From contig NC_016525.1 of assembly GCF_000236905.1 (NCBI RefSeq), positions 558,001 to 622,000 of the forward strand: 64,000 nucleotides of DNA, written 5' to 3'. This document shows positions 1 through 11,699 of the stretch, piece by piece. This DNA is from Tetrapisispora phaffii CBS 4417. Its lineage: Eukaryota > Ascomycota > Saccharomycetes > Saccharomycetales > Saccharomycetaceae. The number at the start of each line of letters is the position of its first letter. The first letter of the stretch is position 1. The notes under the pieces were generated by a model. The model ran no database searches. It was not told the DNA's origin and saw only the letters and a list, made by a program, of their open reading frames with translations. The translations under genes and the position numbers were made by a program.

Positions 1-1178
1 TGGGATTATCTGATCTCAATTGGTGGTACAAATCAAATACATTTGATAATGTAGGATCTTATGAATCTGTTCGTAATCTTTGGTATCATATTTTAATTGC
101 AGATGTACTAACTTCATTTGACTGTGGTAAACCATTGGCTCTAGGTGATAGCTTCATCAATGCAAAACAATTTAATATCAGTTTAACTGATAATGCAGAA
201 TATTCAAATAGACGACTTCTGTTGGCAAAACAGTTTTTAAGGATTTCTAGGTCTTATGTAAACGAAATGAATGCAAGCAGGTGTAAAGTAAATGTTTCGT
301 ATCATGTTGCAAATCTCGTTAAGTTTATTGAGAAGTCATTTAGTCCATTAAATTTATACATTAACACAAAAATCAATGAGTCAAATTTTGATGACCTTAT
401 TGATGACTTTGATCATTTACTTTTAGCACCATGCATTGGTATGTTAATCAATTCTCACAGTATCCTCAACTATACCCTGAAAGATAGCTCAGCAATGCTG
501 ATATCAGGTTTATGTAAATATATAATTATTGGTTTGTCATTGTGCAATAACATTTATCGAAAACTATACTTTAGACATCTAAAGGCAAGGGAAAATAGCG
601 ATAATAGTGAGCTACCAGAAATTATACTAGATGATAGAGAAATGAATTTGAACATGCTCACATTAATTAATTTTTCATTGTGTGCTCGAACCTTAACTGA
701 AGCTTATGCGTTATTTTTCCTACACTTGACTACTATTAATAAGAATTGGATCATTATTGATAATACTGCGACTACATTCAATGATCCGCTAGATACCGTC
801 TCGGTAACTAATTCTACTTCGATTTCAATCAAATCTACTACTCTCAAATTTTTTGAATTATTTGACATGTTTACGAGTCTTCACGATAACTATCTTGAAA
901 AGCTAACCATAAACTCATTTTATATTTTCATGATAAATGAATTCCAAAGATTATCCAAAAGTTTGTTTGAAAAAGGTGTAGAGTCAAGAATCAAAGCAGA
1001 AAATAATCTAGGAAGTGAAAACGTTGATATTTCCTCATTGTCAAAAGAACAACTGGATCTACTGGAAAAAGAAATATATCTTGACTATCTTCAATTAACA
1101 CAAGAAAGCTGGAACCTTGGTTTTCCATCATTATACAACGATAACATATTAGAATCAGATTTATTGCCGACACAATAA
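1..1178 (+). CDS. Zn2Cys6-type transcription factor, C-terminal part (5' end outside window)
   Basis: The reading frame is open from the left edge (codons in phase with base 3) to TAA at 1176-1178, so this is the 3' part of a gene that starts before the window. The visible 392 or so residues carry no zinc cluster but resemble the middle-homology/C-terminal region of fungal Zn2Cys6 regulators: a helix-rich stretch beginning LWYHILIADVLTSFDCGKPL, followed by alternating hydrophobic helices. The same pattern (a tryptophan-led helix, then GK-L-A) occurs in the next gene, 436 bases downstream on the same strand, so the two look like tandem paralogues. In S. cerevisiae the syntenic slots are held by YRM1 (YOR172W) and PDR8 (YLR266C), regulators of drug-resistance genes. 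The first in-frame ATG is well inside the domain and should not be taken as the start. The family call is moderately sure; the DNA-binding domain cannot be seen. Confidence 0.6.
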   Translation, partial: GLSDLNWWYKSNTFDNVGSYESVRNLWYHILIADVLTSFDCGKPLALGDSFINAKQFNISLTDNAEYSNRRLLLAKQFLRISRSYVNEMNASRCKVNVSYHVANLVKFIEKSFSPLNLYINTKINESNFDDLIDDFDHLLLAPCIGMLINSHSILNYTLKDSSAMLISGLCKYIIIGLSLCNNIYRKLYFRHLKARENSDNSELPEIILDDREMNLNMLTLINFSLCARTLTEAYALFFLHLTTINKNWIIIDNTATTFNDPLDTVSVTNSTSISIKSTTLKFFELFDMFTSLHDNYLEKLTINSFYIFMINEFQRLSKSLFEKGVESRIKAENNLGSENVDISSLSKEQLDLLEKEIYLDYLQLTQESWNLGFPSLYNDNILESDLLPTQ

Positions 1179-1613
1179 ACCATACACGCAAATAGGCATA
1201 TTTATTATTTTCTTTAGACTTTTTTTAAAATTATAACACGTTAAACTGAACACAACATAAACATATAAATACCATATTTATAATAAATTGGTTAATTATA
1301 AATACAAATATAGTTTCCTGTAGTCTCAAGTCTAACCAATAATAACATATGCCCATGTAGCTTATCAGTCCCTATACTTTCATTAACTTCGACCTTTATC
1401 GATGAGTTAAATAACCTTTCTTTTCCTTTTTGGTTTTTTCGTTTTTTTATAATTTTTAGTTATTGGAGTTAGTAATATCGAAAATATGGCCCTCATCGTG
1501 TGAGAAGTCTAAGATATCTTTATTATAAAAGTGACACCATTATTGACACAATATAACGACAACTGGAAATAGTTAAATTCAGAAGAGTGTTGTTATATAT
1601 ATATATATATAAG
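1179..1613. other. Intergenic: 3' end of regulator fragment / promoter of next regulator
   Basis: AT-rich non-coding DNA between two same-strand regulator genes. It ends in a (TA)n run at about 1593-1611 that touches the ATG at 1614, so the 5' leader is almost pure TA. I see no other element. Confidence 0.5.
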
Positions 1614-4013
1614 ATGATCGGTGCAAGTCCATCGCCATCAAATGGTACTAACCAGGGCGTCAAAAAGAAGAGAAATAAGCTTATTAAATCATGCACGTTT
1701 TGTAGGATGAGGAAGTTGAAATGTGATAAGAATAAGCCAATGTGTTCGACATGTGTAGTTAGACAGCGTAAAGAATGTTCCTACACATATACTACGAGTT
1801 CTCGGGCCTCTTCTCCTACAGCAAATGATGGCAAGGTAAATATTTCTAATTTATCGAAGAAGGAAAATGTTTATGATTCATTATCCCCATCTGAAGGCAA
1901 CATAGAGATGTTAAAAGATACAGTGAATACTAATGGTTATTTGGCCGATAGTCCGTCAGTTTCAAATACAAAATATAAGAAAAATCCATATTATGATTAT
2001 TACAATTTTCAAATGAAAGAATCAGGAAAAATTTCTGTATCTGGACCAACATCTATCAGGACAACTCTGATAGAAAATTCTACATTATTCAGAAGTAACA
2101 AATTATTTAATTATATTTGGGAGAAGGTGAAGATTTCACGAGATCGATGGAAATTAGAACATAATTTTGAAAAACTGAATGAGCTCAGCTTTGAGGAACA
2201 AGCAACATTCTCCAAATCAAAATCTCTACTCTATCATATTACATTAAATCTCCCACCTTATAAAGAAATTGTGGAATCAATAAATGATTTTTTTGATAAA
2301 AGTGATATATACTACCATAGTATGGCATTAGATAAAAATAAGATCTTAAGTGATTTAAAGGCATGTTTTATTCTTGACAACTTCAATGAAAAAGTCATTC
2401 AAATTATATTGATAAACAAATTTAATCATTTCAAGGTTGCTGTTATTTTAGAAATTCTATGCATTACTCATTTTGGCCTAGAAGTTCCTCACACTATTCA
2501 GATATACAGAACACATGTGAAAGGTATCACAACTTCAAAATCAATGTACGTTGAGAAAGCACAATTTTTATTACTTCATGTGTTTTATTTAAAAACATAT
2601 TGCCTTACAAGTGGTGACTATACTAACTTACTAACGATTTCTGATCTATTGTGCTCTACTTGTATAGGCCTAGGTTTCAATAGGAATATCGATGCTCTTT
2701 ACTCTAATAAGGAAACATTATGTGGTAGCTTGAAGAGCATCAAACATATTTGGTTGTTTACATTATTTTTAGATTGGGATGTGTCGTTTAACACAGGAAA
2801 GGGACTAGCAATATCGAAAAATGATTACGATTTAGATGATTTTTTAAAACTATACGCCTCAGAAGTGGAATATACCTCGATTACTGCATTAATTTTGCGA
2901 TTTTTGAAAATTATTAGGAAACAATATATTATATTCACTGACAGAAATGAAACACCAGATCTCTCACAGTTTGTAGAAGAGATTATCTCATTTTTAAAAT
3001 TGGAATTTCCTGATATTAAAAATTATGTCAATTATGATCAAATGCACAATATATCCCTTATGAAATTCATTGTTTTGATTCCGGCATTGTCTGTTATTAT
3101 AACATTTTTAGGACTTAACAAAAATCCACATCAATCGGTAACAAAAGTTAGAAATTATACATATAAATTCGATATGATGATTTTTAAGTTAACAACAAAT
3201 TTGGTGAAATATTGTTTTTTATTGGATAATGAATATTATCCAGAAATTATTAGAAACACGGCATTAGATTCTGATGGATATTCTCGTTTGAATATTTCTC
3301 CGCATCTTTCATTTTCCATATCCTTAACTAATTCTGCAACATTGAGGTCACAATCTCATTTTTTTTTTGTAGCTTATTTGCAATTGACTTACTTTTCCAA
3401 TAACCTAGTCTTGTCATCAGATCTAGGAACAGCACCGTTTGATATACAGTCCTTCTGTACTCCGAATGATGAAAATTACAATATGGATAGTGTTTTTGAT
3501 TTTTACGTTAATGTTAGCATAGAATGGTGGGAGCCTCAAGTCACAGCGATGACGAACGTATTGTTACGTTCGTACAGCTGTGTAATAATGAAGACGCTTC
3601 ACAAAATTTGTTTTACAATTATATCGACAATGAGAAGTATTAGAGATAAAACTGAACATCAGTGGGCAGCTAATAATGAATGTTTAGTTAATGCAGGAAA
3701 TGTTTTACAGAAAGAAATTGATTGCCAGATCAATAAATCATCCAACGAAATTAAAGTTGGCAAAGAAAGATCTTTATATATATCACCTCAAGGTTATACA
3801 TCCTCCATAGAAGAATCTATGGAGGATATCAAGAACCCTAACTTTCAATATCTAGACCATTTAAGAAGGATATTGGATTTTGATAATTGCAGTCTAGGTT
3901 CTCCAACTACAAAGGAAGAATCGGAAAGATATTCAAAAGAGTTTTGGGCGAACTATGTTCTTGACTGGGAGCAAGAAATAGCTAAAATCGATAATATATT
4001 CGAAGCTGTGTAG
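1614..4013 (+). CDS. YRM1: Zn2Cys6 transcription factor, YRM1/PDR8-like
   Basis: A 799-residue protein from ATG 1614. The open frame extends to a GTG at 1587 but has no earlier ATG. The N-terminus is basic and leads into a canonical fungal binuclear zinc cluster: Cys27, 30, 37, 44, 47 and 55 (spacing C-x2-C-x6-C-x6-C-x2-C-x7-C, core CRMRKLKCDKNKPMC). A Ser/Asn-rich linker follows, then a long helical middle-homology region (roughly residues 140-650). Such proteins bind CGG-type half sites in the nucleus. Synteny with SEC22, DCS and MED4 on the same strand matches the neighbourhood of S. cerevisiae YRM1 (YOR172W), with PDR8 at the sister locus; both activate multidrug-resistance transporter genes. 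Assignment to this clade rests on position and the type of zinc cluster. YKL222C, YLL054C and YRR1 are close relatives that cannot be excluded. Confidence 0.75.
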   Translation: MIGASPSPSNGTNQGVKKKRNKLIKSCTFCRMRKLKCDKNKPMCSTCVVRQRKECSYTYTTSSRASSPTANDGKVNISNLSKKENVYDSLSPSEGNIEMLKDTVNTNGYLADSPSVSNTKYKKNPYYDYYNFQMKESGKISVSGPTSIRTTLIENSTLFRSNKLFNYIWEKVKISRDRWKLEHNFEKLNELSFEEQATFSKSKSLLYHITLNLPPYKEIVESINDFFDKSDIYYHSMALDKNKILSDLKACFILDNFNEKVIQIILINKFNHFKVAVILEILCITHFGLEVPHTIQIYRTHVKGITTSKSMYVEKAQFLLLHVFYLKTYCLTSGDYTNLLTISDLLCSTCIGLGFNRNIDALYSNKETLCGSLKSIKHIWLFTLFLDWDVSFNTGKGLAISKNDYDLDDFLKLYASEVEYTSITALILRFLKIIRKQYIIFTDRNETPDLSQFVEEIISFLKLEFPDIKNYVNYDQMHNISLMKFIVLIPALSVIITFLGLNKNPHQSVTKVRNYTYKFDMMIFKLTTNLVKYCFLLDNEYYPEIIRNTALDSDGYSRLNISPHLSFSISLTNSATLRSQSHFFFVAYLQLTYFSNNLVLSSDLGTAPFDIQSFCTPNDENYNMDSVFDFYVNVSIEWWEPQVTAMTNVLLRSYSCVIMKTLHKICFTIISTMRSIRDKTEHQWAANNECLVNAGNVLQKEIDCQINKSSNEIKVGKERSLYISPQGYTSSIEESMEDIKNPNFQYLDHLRRILDFDNCSLGSPTTKEESERYSKEFWANYVLDWEQEIAKIDNIFEAV

Positions 4014-4454
4014 GTAAACTAATCGGTTACACTCACATAATAGTTGATTTTATAGGAACATAATGTATTTAACGACACATCTTTATAATAACATCCATTC
4101 GTATAACAATATACAAAAAATGTTTGTTGGATACACTACTTATTTCTCAACGCGCTGAAGGTTGGAAATGGTTCACACGTATTGAAAGTAGTAATTAGTA
4201 TCTGATACACACATATATATATATATATATATATACGAGCTATGTTCATGAACCAGAGAAGCTTGTTGTTAATAATAAACACCATCAGTGTTTAGTTGTG
4301 TTACGTATAAATACAATCGTGCCTTAGTTATATCCAGTGTTACAGTTACTTTTCAGGTGTAATTCAGCAAGGTACTACTGGAATTATTTGTGATTCATCA
4401 CTATCGGATCAAAGTTGTTTGAGGTAATAGTCGATTGAACAAGGTATATACATA
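4014..4454. other. Intergenic: SEC22 promoter region
   Basis: Non-coding. It holds a (TA)n dinucleotide run at about 4213-4235, otherwise unremarkable AT-rich sequence. Confidence 0.5.
4213..4235. repeat. (TA)n microsatellite
   Basis: Uninterrupted TA dinucleotides read directly from the sequence, in the SEC22 upstream region. Probably nucleosome-poor promoter DNA. Confidence 0.8.
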
Positions 4455-5102
4455 ATGATTAAGTCTACACTACTATATAGGGAGGATGGCCTACCATTAT
4501 GTACATCTGTGGATGACGATAACATGAATCCTCAGCTTTCAGAGCAGAAGAAAAGGGTCAAGATGCTTGTCTCTAGAATGACACCACAATCAGCAACTGA
4601 AGCGACGATTGAAAGTAATAACTATGAGATAAATTATATCAAAAATGGTGTTGTGATATATTTTGTTATTGTTGAAAAAAATTATCCAAGAAACCTAGCC
4701 TTTTCATACCTGAATGATATTCAACAGGAATTTCAGCATTCATACATTAACGATGTCACCAAACCAAATATTAGACCGTATGCATTTGTGAAGTTCGACA
4801 ATTTTTTGACCAAAACCAAGAACATATACAGTGATAAGAAGGTTCAAGATAATCTAGATCAATTGAATCAAGAACTAGTTGGTGTCAAACAAGTCATGTC
4901 GAAAAACATAGAAGATCTGTTATATAGAGGTGATTCATTGGATAAAATGAGTGATATGAGTTCTAACTTGAGAGAAACGTCTAAGAAATACAGAAAATCA
5001 GCTCAAAAGATTAACTTTGATCTTTTATTAAGTCAATATGCACCAATCGCCATTTCTGCATTGTTAGGTGTCTTCCTGTTTTGGTATATTTTCCTTAGAT
5101 GA
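4455..5102 (+). CDS. SEC22: R-SNARE Sec22, ER-Golgi vesicle fusion
   Basis: A 215-residue protein, almost the same length as yeast Sec22 (214), and very similar from the first residues (MIKSTLLYREDGLPLCTSVD). Domains: N-terminal longin domain (about 1-120), R-SNARE coiled coil (about 125-185) with the zero-layer arginine at Arg158 in EDLLYRGD, and a C-terminal membrane anchor (about 193-213) ending FWYIFLR. Sec22 is the v-SNARE for COPII/COPI traffic between ER and Golgi, pairing with the Sed5 or Ufe1 SNARE complexes. The codon before LYRGD at 4917-4919 is CTG at an invariant leucine, which shows that CTG means Leu here. In S. cerevisiae SEC22 is YLR268W; here it sits next to genes of the YOR172-175 region. 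Confidence 0.97.
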   Translation: MIKSTLLYREDGLPLCTSVDDDNMNPQLSEQKKRVKMLVSRMTPQSATEATIESNNYEINYIKNGVVIYFVIVEKNYPRNLAFSYLNDIQQEFQHSYINDVTKPNIRPYAFVKFDNFLTKTKNIYSDKKVQDNLDQLNQELVGVKQVMSKNIEDLLYRGDSLDKMSDMSSNLRETSKKYRKSAQKINFDLLLSQYAPIAISALLGVFLFWYIFLR

Positions 5103-7244
<2,142 letters not shown>

Positions 7245-7724
7245 TAATTGACAATAGCTATCTCTCAAACCGCAATTATATTTTGATTTTTGATTTCTTT
7301 CGACTTTGAACTAATTTTTTGTAAGGTCAACGGTATGTCTAAAAAATCAATAGTAAAAACAAATAAATAATTATATATGTAAACTTTAATTGACTTAAGA
7401 TAGTTAATAAATACTTTTATATTCTGCAAAATGAACTTACCTTATCATTATGACACTTTGAATTTGTGACGCCAAGCGTCATCATAACTGGAGAAAGCAA
7501 AGAACCGGTACCCGGCTTCAACATTAAAAGGCTCTTTGAGATCAATAATCGCATATAATTATCAGTTTATAATTGTATTAAAGAATGTACTAGCATATGA
7601 TGTTAATAAATAAACAAATTAGTTGGAGTTTTGAACAAACTAACAACAATTGAAAGATTCAAGTGGTAAATTTGTGGTCCAGTGCAGATAAGCAGCTTTT
7701 AAATTTTAAAAAATATTATTGGAA
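7245..7724. other. Intergenic: DCS 3' end / MED4 promoter
   Basis: Non-coding, AT-rich. A small imperfect inverted stretch (GACGCCAAGCGTC near 7469-7481) is visible; I see no other element. Confidence 0.4.
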
Positions 7725-8645
7725 ATGTCTAATAATTATAATATGCATGGCCTTAACGCTTCTGAATTCTTGACTAAGTCAAATGCAGAGGCCTTTAATT
7801 CGACATTGACACCAGTAGCTGTGCCTCAATCGACAGCAAACAATATATCACAAGGGACTGCCTCAAACATGAATACTGCTGCTGTTGATTCACTAGCAAA
7901 TGTTGCAATTTATAATGATATTAAAAACTACGAAGATACATTAATTAAGCTGGTATCATCAATTGACAATTTCAGACCGGATGTTGAAGTAGCAAAAACC
8001 TTAATAGAAGTTGATAAACGATTATACAAAAATTTAGGATCCTTCAAGGAATATGATGAAATAGATACGAAAATTAGTAAAATCAAAGATGACTCAGAAA
8101 AATTAGATCTACAAACAAAACACATATTAGATATATTAAATGATTCGAGAAATATGTTGAATTCATTACCAATGTTAGAGGAAATATATTTTGAAAGAGA
8201 TGTCATGCATGAAAAACAGAAAAAAATAAATTCAAAAATACTCTTGGATTATGCAACAAAAATCTCTAAATTCACAAAAATACCACCAACATTTAATAAA
8301 GGGAGCATAGGACCCAATAATTTTATTTGGCCCGCAGAAGATGCTCTAAGAAGAGGAATGTTAGCTGTCGCTTCCATTCACAGAAGCGAGTTAACAAAAT
8401 TGCCTAATGATACAAGCTATGATAGTGACAAAGAACTAGAGGAACAACAAGAACAAGAACAACACGGAACTGAGAATACAAGAGAGGCTGATGTTGAACA
8501 GGAACAAGAAGAATCATTCGTATTCGATGGTAAACATAAAAATGAAGAAAAGACGGAAAATTCAAATGAGGCCAATTCTAATGATGACAATGAAAATGAC
8601 AACATGGATCTAGATTTAGAACTATTTAATCCAGACGAATTTTAG
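7725..8645 (+). CDS. MED4: Mediator middle-module subunit Med4
   Basis: A 306-residue protein from ATG 7725 (MSNNYNMHGL; a TTG two codons earlier is not used). It matches yeast Med4 (284 residues, YOR174W) over the core: YEDTLIKLVSSIDNFRPDVE, a coiled-coil region, and the diagnostic KIPPTFNKGSIGPNNFIWPA followed by EDALRRGMLA. The C-terminus is acidic and ends in a D/E-rich run, DLDLELFNPDEF, as in the S. cerevisiae protein. Med4 bridges hook and knob in the Mediator middle module, which relays activator signals to RNA polymerase II. Compared with S. cerevisiae it has a longer Asn/Thr-rich N-terminus and a Gln/Glu tract (about residues 235-260). It is followed convergently by ALE1, as YOR174W and YOR175C are. 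Confidence 0.96.
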   Translation: MSNNYNMHGLNASEFLTKSNAEAFNSTLTPVAVPQSTANNISQGTASNMNTAAVDSLANVAIYNDIKNYEDTLIKLVSSIDNFRPDVEVAKTLIEVDKRLYKNLGSFKEYDEIDTKISKIKDDSEKLDLQTKHILDILNDSRNMLNSLPMLEEIYFERDVMHEKQKKINSKILLDYATKISKFTKIPPTFNKGSIGPNNFIWPAEDALRRGMLAVASIHRSELTKLPNDTSYDSDKELEEQQEQEQHGTENTREADVEQEQEESFVFDGKHKNEEKTENSNEANSNDDNENDNMDLDLELFNPDEF

Positions 8646-8851
8646 TTTATATTTTATAGATGTTATAGAGCTAATAAAAAATATCTATATTTTAGGATCG
8701 AAAACGTAAATATTAAACAGTCACCATCCATATTTATATTATGTAATAATGTATAATTTTTTATTATAGAATCGTTATTTCATATATTTCGTAATAAATT
8801 TATATATTACTTAATATATAAAATGTTGTATACTTTTCGAGGACAGCTCAA

Positions 8852-10702
8852 CTATTCGTCTTTAGATGTAGTTTTTGGTAAGTATGCACTAAAGCTCAAT
8901 CTACGCTCTTTATTTGGCACAGGAACAGAAACGTCTTTGACTTCTTCCATGAATTTGGTAAATGCTCTCTTTAAATTTTGTTCCTCTACTTCTAAACCAT
9001 TATTATCTCTCCATGCTTTGTATTCTTCGACAAATAAATCCCAGTCTTCTTTAACATCGACCCATTCCCATTCAGATAAATCAATATGAGGGATTCCAGG
9101 TTCCATGCTTTTTTCCTTTTCTTCATATTCTGTTTTATCTTTAATAATGTCACTTAGAGAACCAGCACTGGCTGATAATTCGTCTTCAAATTTCTTGTTT
9201 TCTTTAATGACAATTGCTTTTGGTTGTTTACTCTTACAAAATTGAATAACTTGTTTCGAAAATGGCCCCATGAATAGAATAAAGGTTATGAAAACACAAA
9301 TGTGTATATAAAAATATACAGTACTCCATGCCTCAATAGATTTTTTTAAGTCCAAGAAAACGAATGGCTGAACCATGTAGCCGAATGCTAATTTGATTAC
9401 ATAAAAACAAATAAAATCATATATGATTTTCGATTTTCTTGGAGTCTTACCATCTTTTTCTAAAAACATTGGTCTCAAGTGACGTCTATAATATCTTCCA
9501 CAGGTTTGATAAAACGCACCTGTCGCAAATGTCAAATAATAGCCGGGCCTTGACCCATGCCAGAAAGCTGAAGTCAAGAAGGTGAATAAAGTAGAGCGAA
9601 ATCCAGGTTTTTTGCCTTTTTTGCTGACTCTTAAGTAAACAGAATTTTTCAGCCATTTATTTGTATTCATGTTCCATGCCTCTAATGAATCGTGTGTGTT
9701 TTGAGCAAATTCAACACCAGGAATATCGATATTTTGAACACGATTCCATTTTATAACATGTTTCTTACTATCGTAACCATTGTATCCTAATCCACATGAA
9801 ATACAAGAAGCCTCTGAAATAGTCCATGCTGCATAGTATTTAAATCTGTAAATTAATCCCACTAAATACATATAATGGATTCGGTAGATAAAAGAATGCT
9901 CCAAGAACTGGGCTTTGTTAGACATATAATCGATTTTAAAGTAGATTGGACCTAAGACACTCAACGCCATCCATGCTAAACCTTGTAAGACTTTAAAAAA
10001 TACCAACTTACCATTCTTAGGAATCTGTCTTCTCTTATCAGGATGCAATCTTCTTTTTGGTTTCTTTGATTCAGGTAAATCTTTAAAAATTTCACAATTC
10101 AACCAACTGTCGAAATCAGTATAATCAAAACTTGGCCCTGTTAATAGTGATGGATAGAAAAAAGAATACGCCAAGAAATTCAGCAATGGTGGATGCTGCC
10201 TAACTGCTTGTGTCTTTTGAAAATCAGATAGAGATTCAAAATCTTCCTTTGAAGTTAAACTACCATCGTAGTATGACCAAGCAAAAGAAGTCAATTTCAT
10301 TACTAGAACCATTTGTGATCCAGTGATATCAATTGTTTCAGACTCTTGAACATTGTAAATTTGAGCGTATAGATGGTTGACAGCTAAATGACCCATAACG
10401 ACAGCAAAGTTGACGTATGGCATGAATTTTGATTTGTAAAACTTTGTGATTGTATACGTAAACATCGTACTTATTAATAACGTACGAAATCCACTATAGA
10501 GGTTCAGTAAACCAAAAAGGTAAAATAAAGACACGGCTAATATATATAGGCATTTAACATTGATTTTATCATCCGGTAGCCTTTTTAAAACTGTATTAAA
10601 TGAGAATGATCCCAATAAACACAATGCATACTTTAATATGAATGCATCTAATCCAATCTTTTCAGAAACGGATAATAGCAGTACGTTAACTGGATTGTAC
10701 AT
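8852..10702 (-). CDS. ALE1: Lysophospholipid acyltransferase Ale1 (MBOAT)
   Basis: A 616-residue multi-pass membrane protein (yeast Ale1 is 619). It belongs to the MBOAT family and reacylates lysophospholipids with acyl-CoA at the ER (Lands cycle). Visible are about ten hydrophobic segments, the conserved SFFYPSLLTGPSFDYTDF block, the asparagine region AWNMNTNKWLK, and the catalytic histidine His382 in SAFWHGSRPGYY, the same residue number I recall for the S. cerevisiae enzyme. The C-terminal 120 residues are cytosolic and charged, ending in TTSKDE. It is convergent with MED4 (206 bases between stop codons), reproducing the YOR174W-YOR175C arrangement. No missing residues noticed. Confidence 0.96.
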   Translation of the reverse strand: MYNPVNVLLLSVSEKIGLDAFILKYALCLLGSFSFNTVLKRLPDDKINVKCLYILAVSLFYLFGLLNLYSGFRTLLISTMFTYTITKFYKSKFMPYVNFAVVMGHLAVNHLYAQIYNVQESETIDITGSQMVLVMKLTSFAWSYYDGSLTSKEDFESLSDFQKTQAVRQHPPLLNFLAYSFFYPSLLTGPSFDYTDFDSWLNCEIFKDLPESKKPKRRLHPDKRRQIPKNGKLVFFKVLQGLAWMALSVLGPIYFKIDYMSNKAQFLEHSFIYRIHYMYLVGLIYRFKYYAAWTISEASCISCGLGYNGYDSKKHVIKWNRVQNIDIPGVEFAQNTHDSLEAWNMNTNKWLKNSVYLRVSKKGKKPGFRSTLFTFLTSAFWHGSRPGYYLTFATGAFYQTCGRYYRRHLRPMFLEKDGKTPRKSKIIYDFICFYVIKLAFGYMVQPFVFLDLKKSIEAWSTVYFYIHICVFITFILFMGPFSKQVIQFCKSKQPKAIVIKENKKFEDELSASAGSLSDIIKDKTEYEEKEKSMEPGIPHIDLSEWEWVDVKEDWDLFVEEYKAWRDNNGLEVEEQNLKRAFTKFMEEVKDVSVPVPNKERRLSFSAYLPKTTSKDE

Positions 10703-11699
10703 CCTTAATTTCGTTTTTCCCTTATTGATTGAGTCTTTGAGATAAAATGAGACGGCAATTAGGACACTACGAAATTTATATTGACTATAATGTTACTCTC
10801 AAATTACTTTTAAGCTTCAAAACTGATAATTATGAAGATCTTGTTAGCCGCAAAAAAATGTGTCTGCTTCCCGAACTAAAACTGCACCTATCTTTTAAAG
10901 TACTACAGATAAACTTAAATAGAAATATACAATAATATATTACACTTCACTTGCTGTAGTAACAAAAATAATAGTCAAAATTACAGATCAATAACTTCAC
11001 TTGCAATTAAATCGAAAACCCTAATATGTACAATTTATATTTATGTAGATTTGATTCATAGAAATAATATTGTAATTAACGTTTATTGCATAAATGTATT
11101 TTTATGTCTTTGTATATTTCGGAATTTTGTAAGAAACAATTACGAAAATTCTGCGTTGTTTCTTTAAGCGATATAGTTGGGATCCTTTTCAAACTCATAA
11201 TTGATTAATATATAATATTCTCAGCATTAAAAAGTAAAAGAATAATTGTTGAGTTCAACGGACACCCATTCGATTAAACTAAACTACGAGATCGATGACC
11301 AATAAATTGCTGGCTTATTTAATTGGTAACTTGAAAGATTACACACACACACATATATATATAGGCATTCTGTTTATTGAATAAATAAAAGCGTAAACAG
11401 ACATTGTTTGTAGTCACTTCATTTTTTGGTGCGTAAAATAGATATAGCTTACCAGAAATATTCATCTCCATATAATCTCTAACGTGATTATTACATAAAA
11501 TCATTAAATGGATACATATAGATTCTATGTGGCGGTATTGAAAACCGAAAGCATATAACTAGACATTTAGAAGACAAATGCAATGACAAGATCGTTTATT
11601 CTTTGCAAGAGAAAAATTGTGGAATGTACGGACACTATAGTATGCTGAGTAGTGGGTTATATATATTATATAGATATGTTATACATTGAGTAATCATGG
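10703..11699. other. Intergenic: ALE1 promoter and YCS4 3' flank
   Basis: About 1 kb non-coding. It has a (CA)n-(TA)n run at about 11340-11363. Short ORFs such as 10747-10935 lie in the presumed ALE1 promoter and look like chance frames. Confidence 0.4.
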
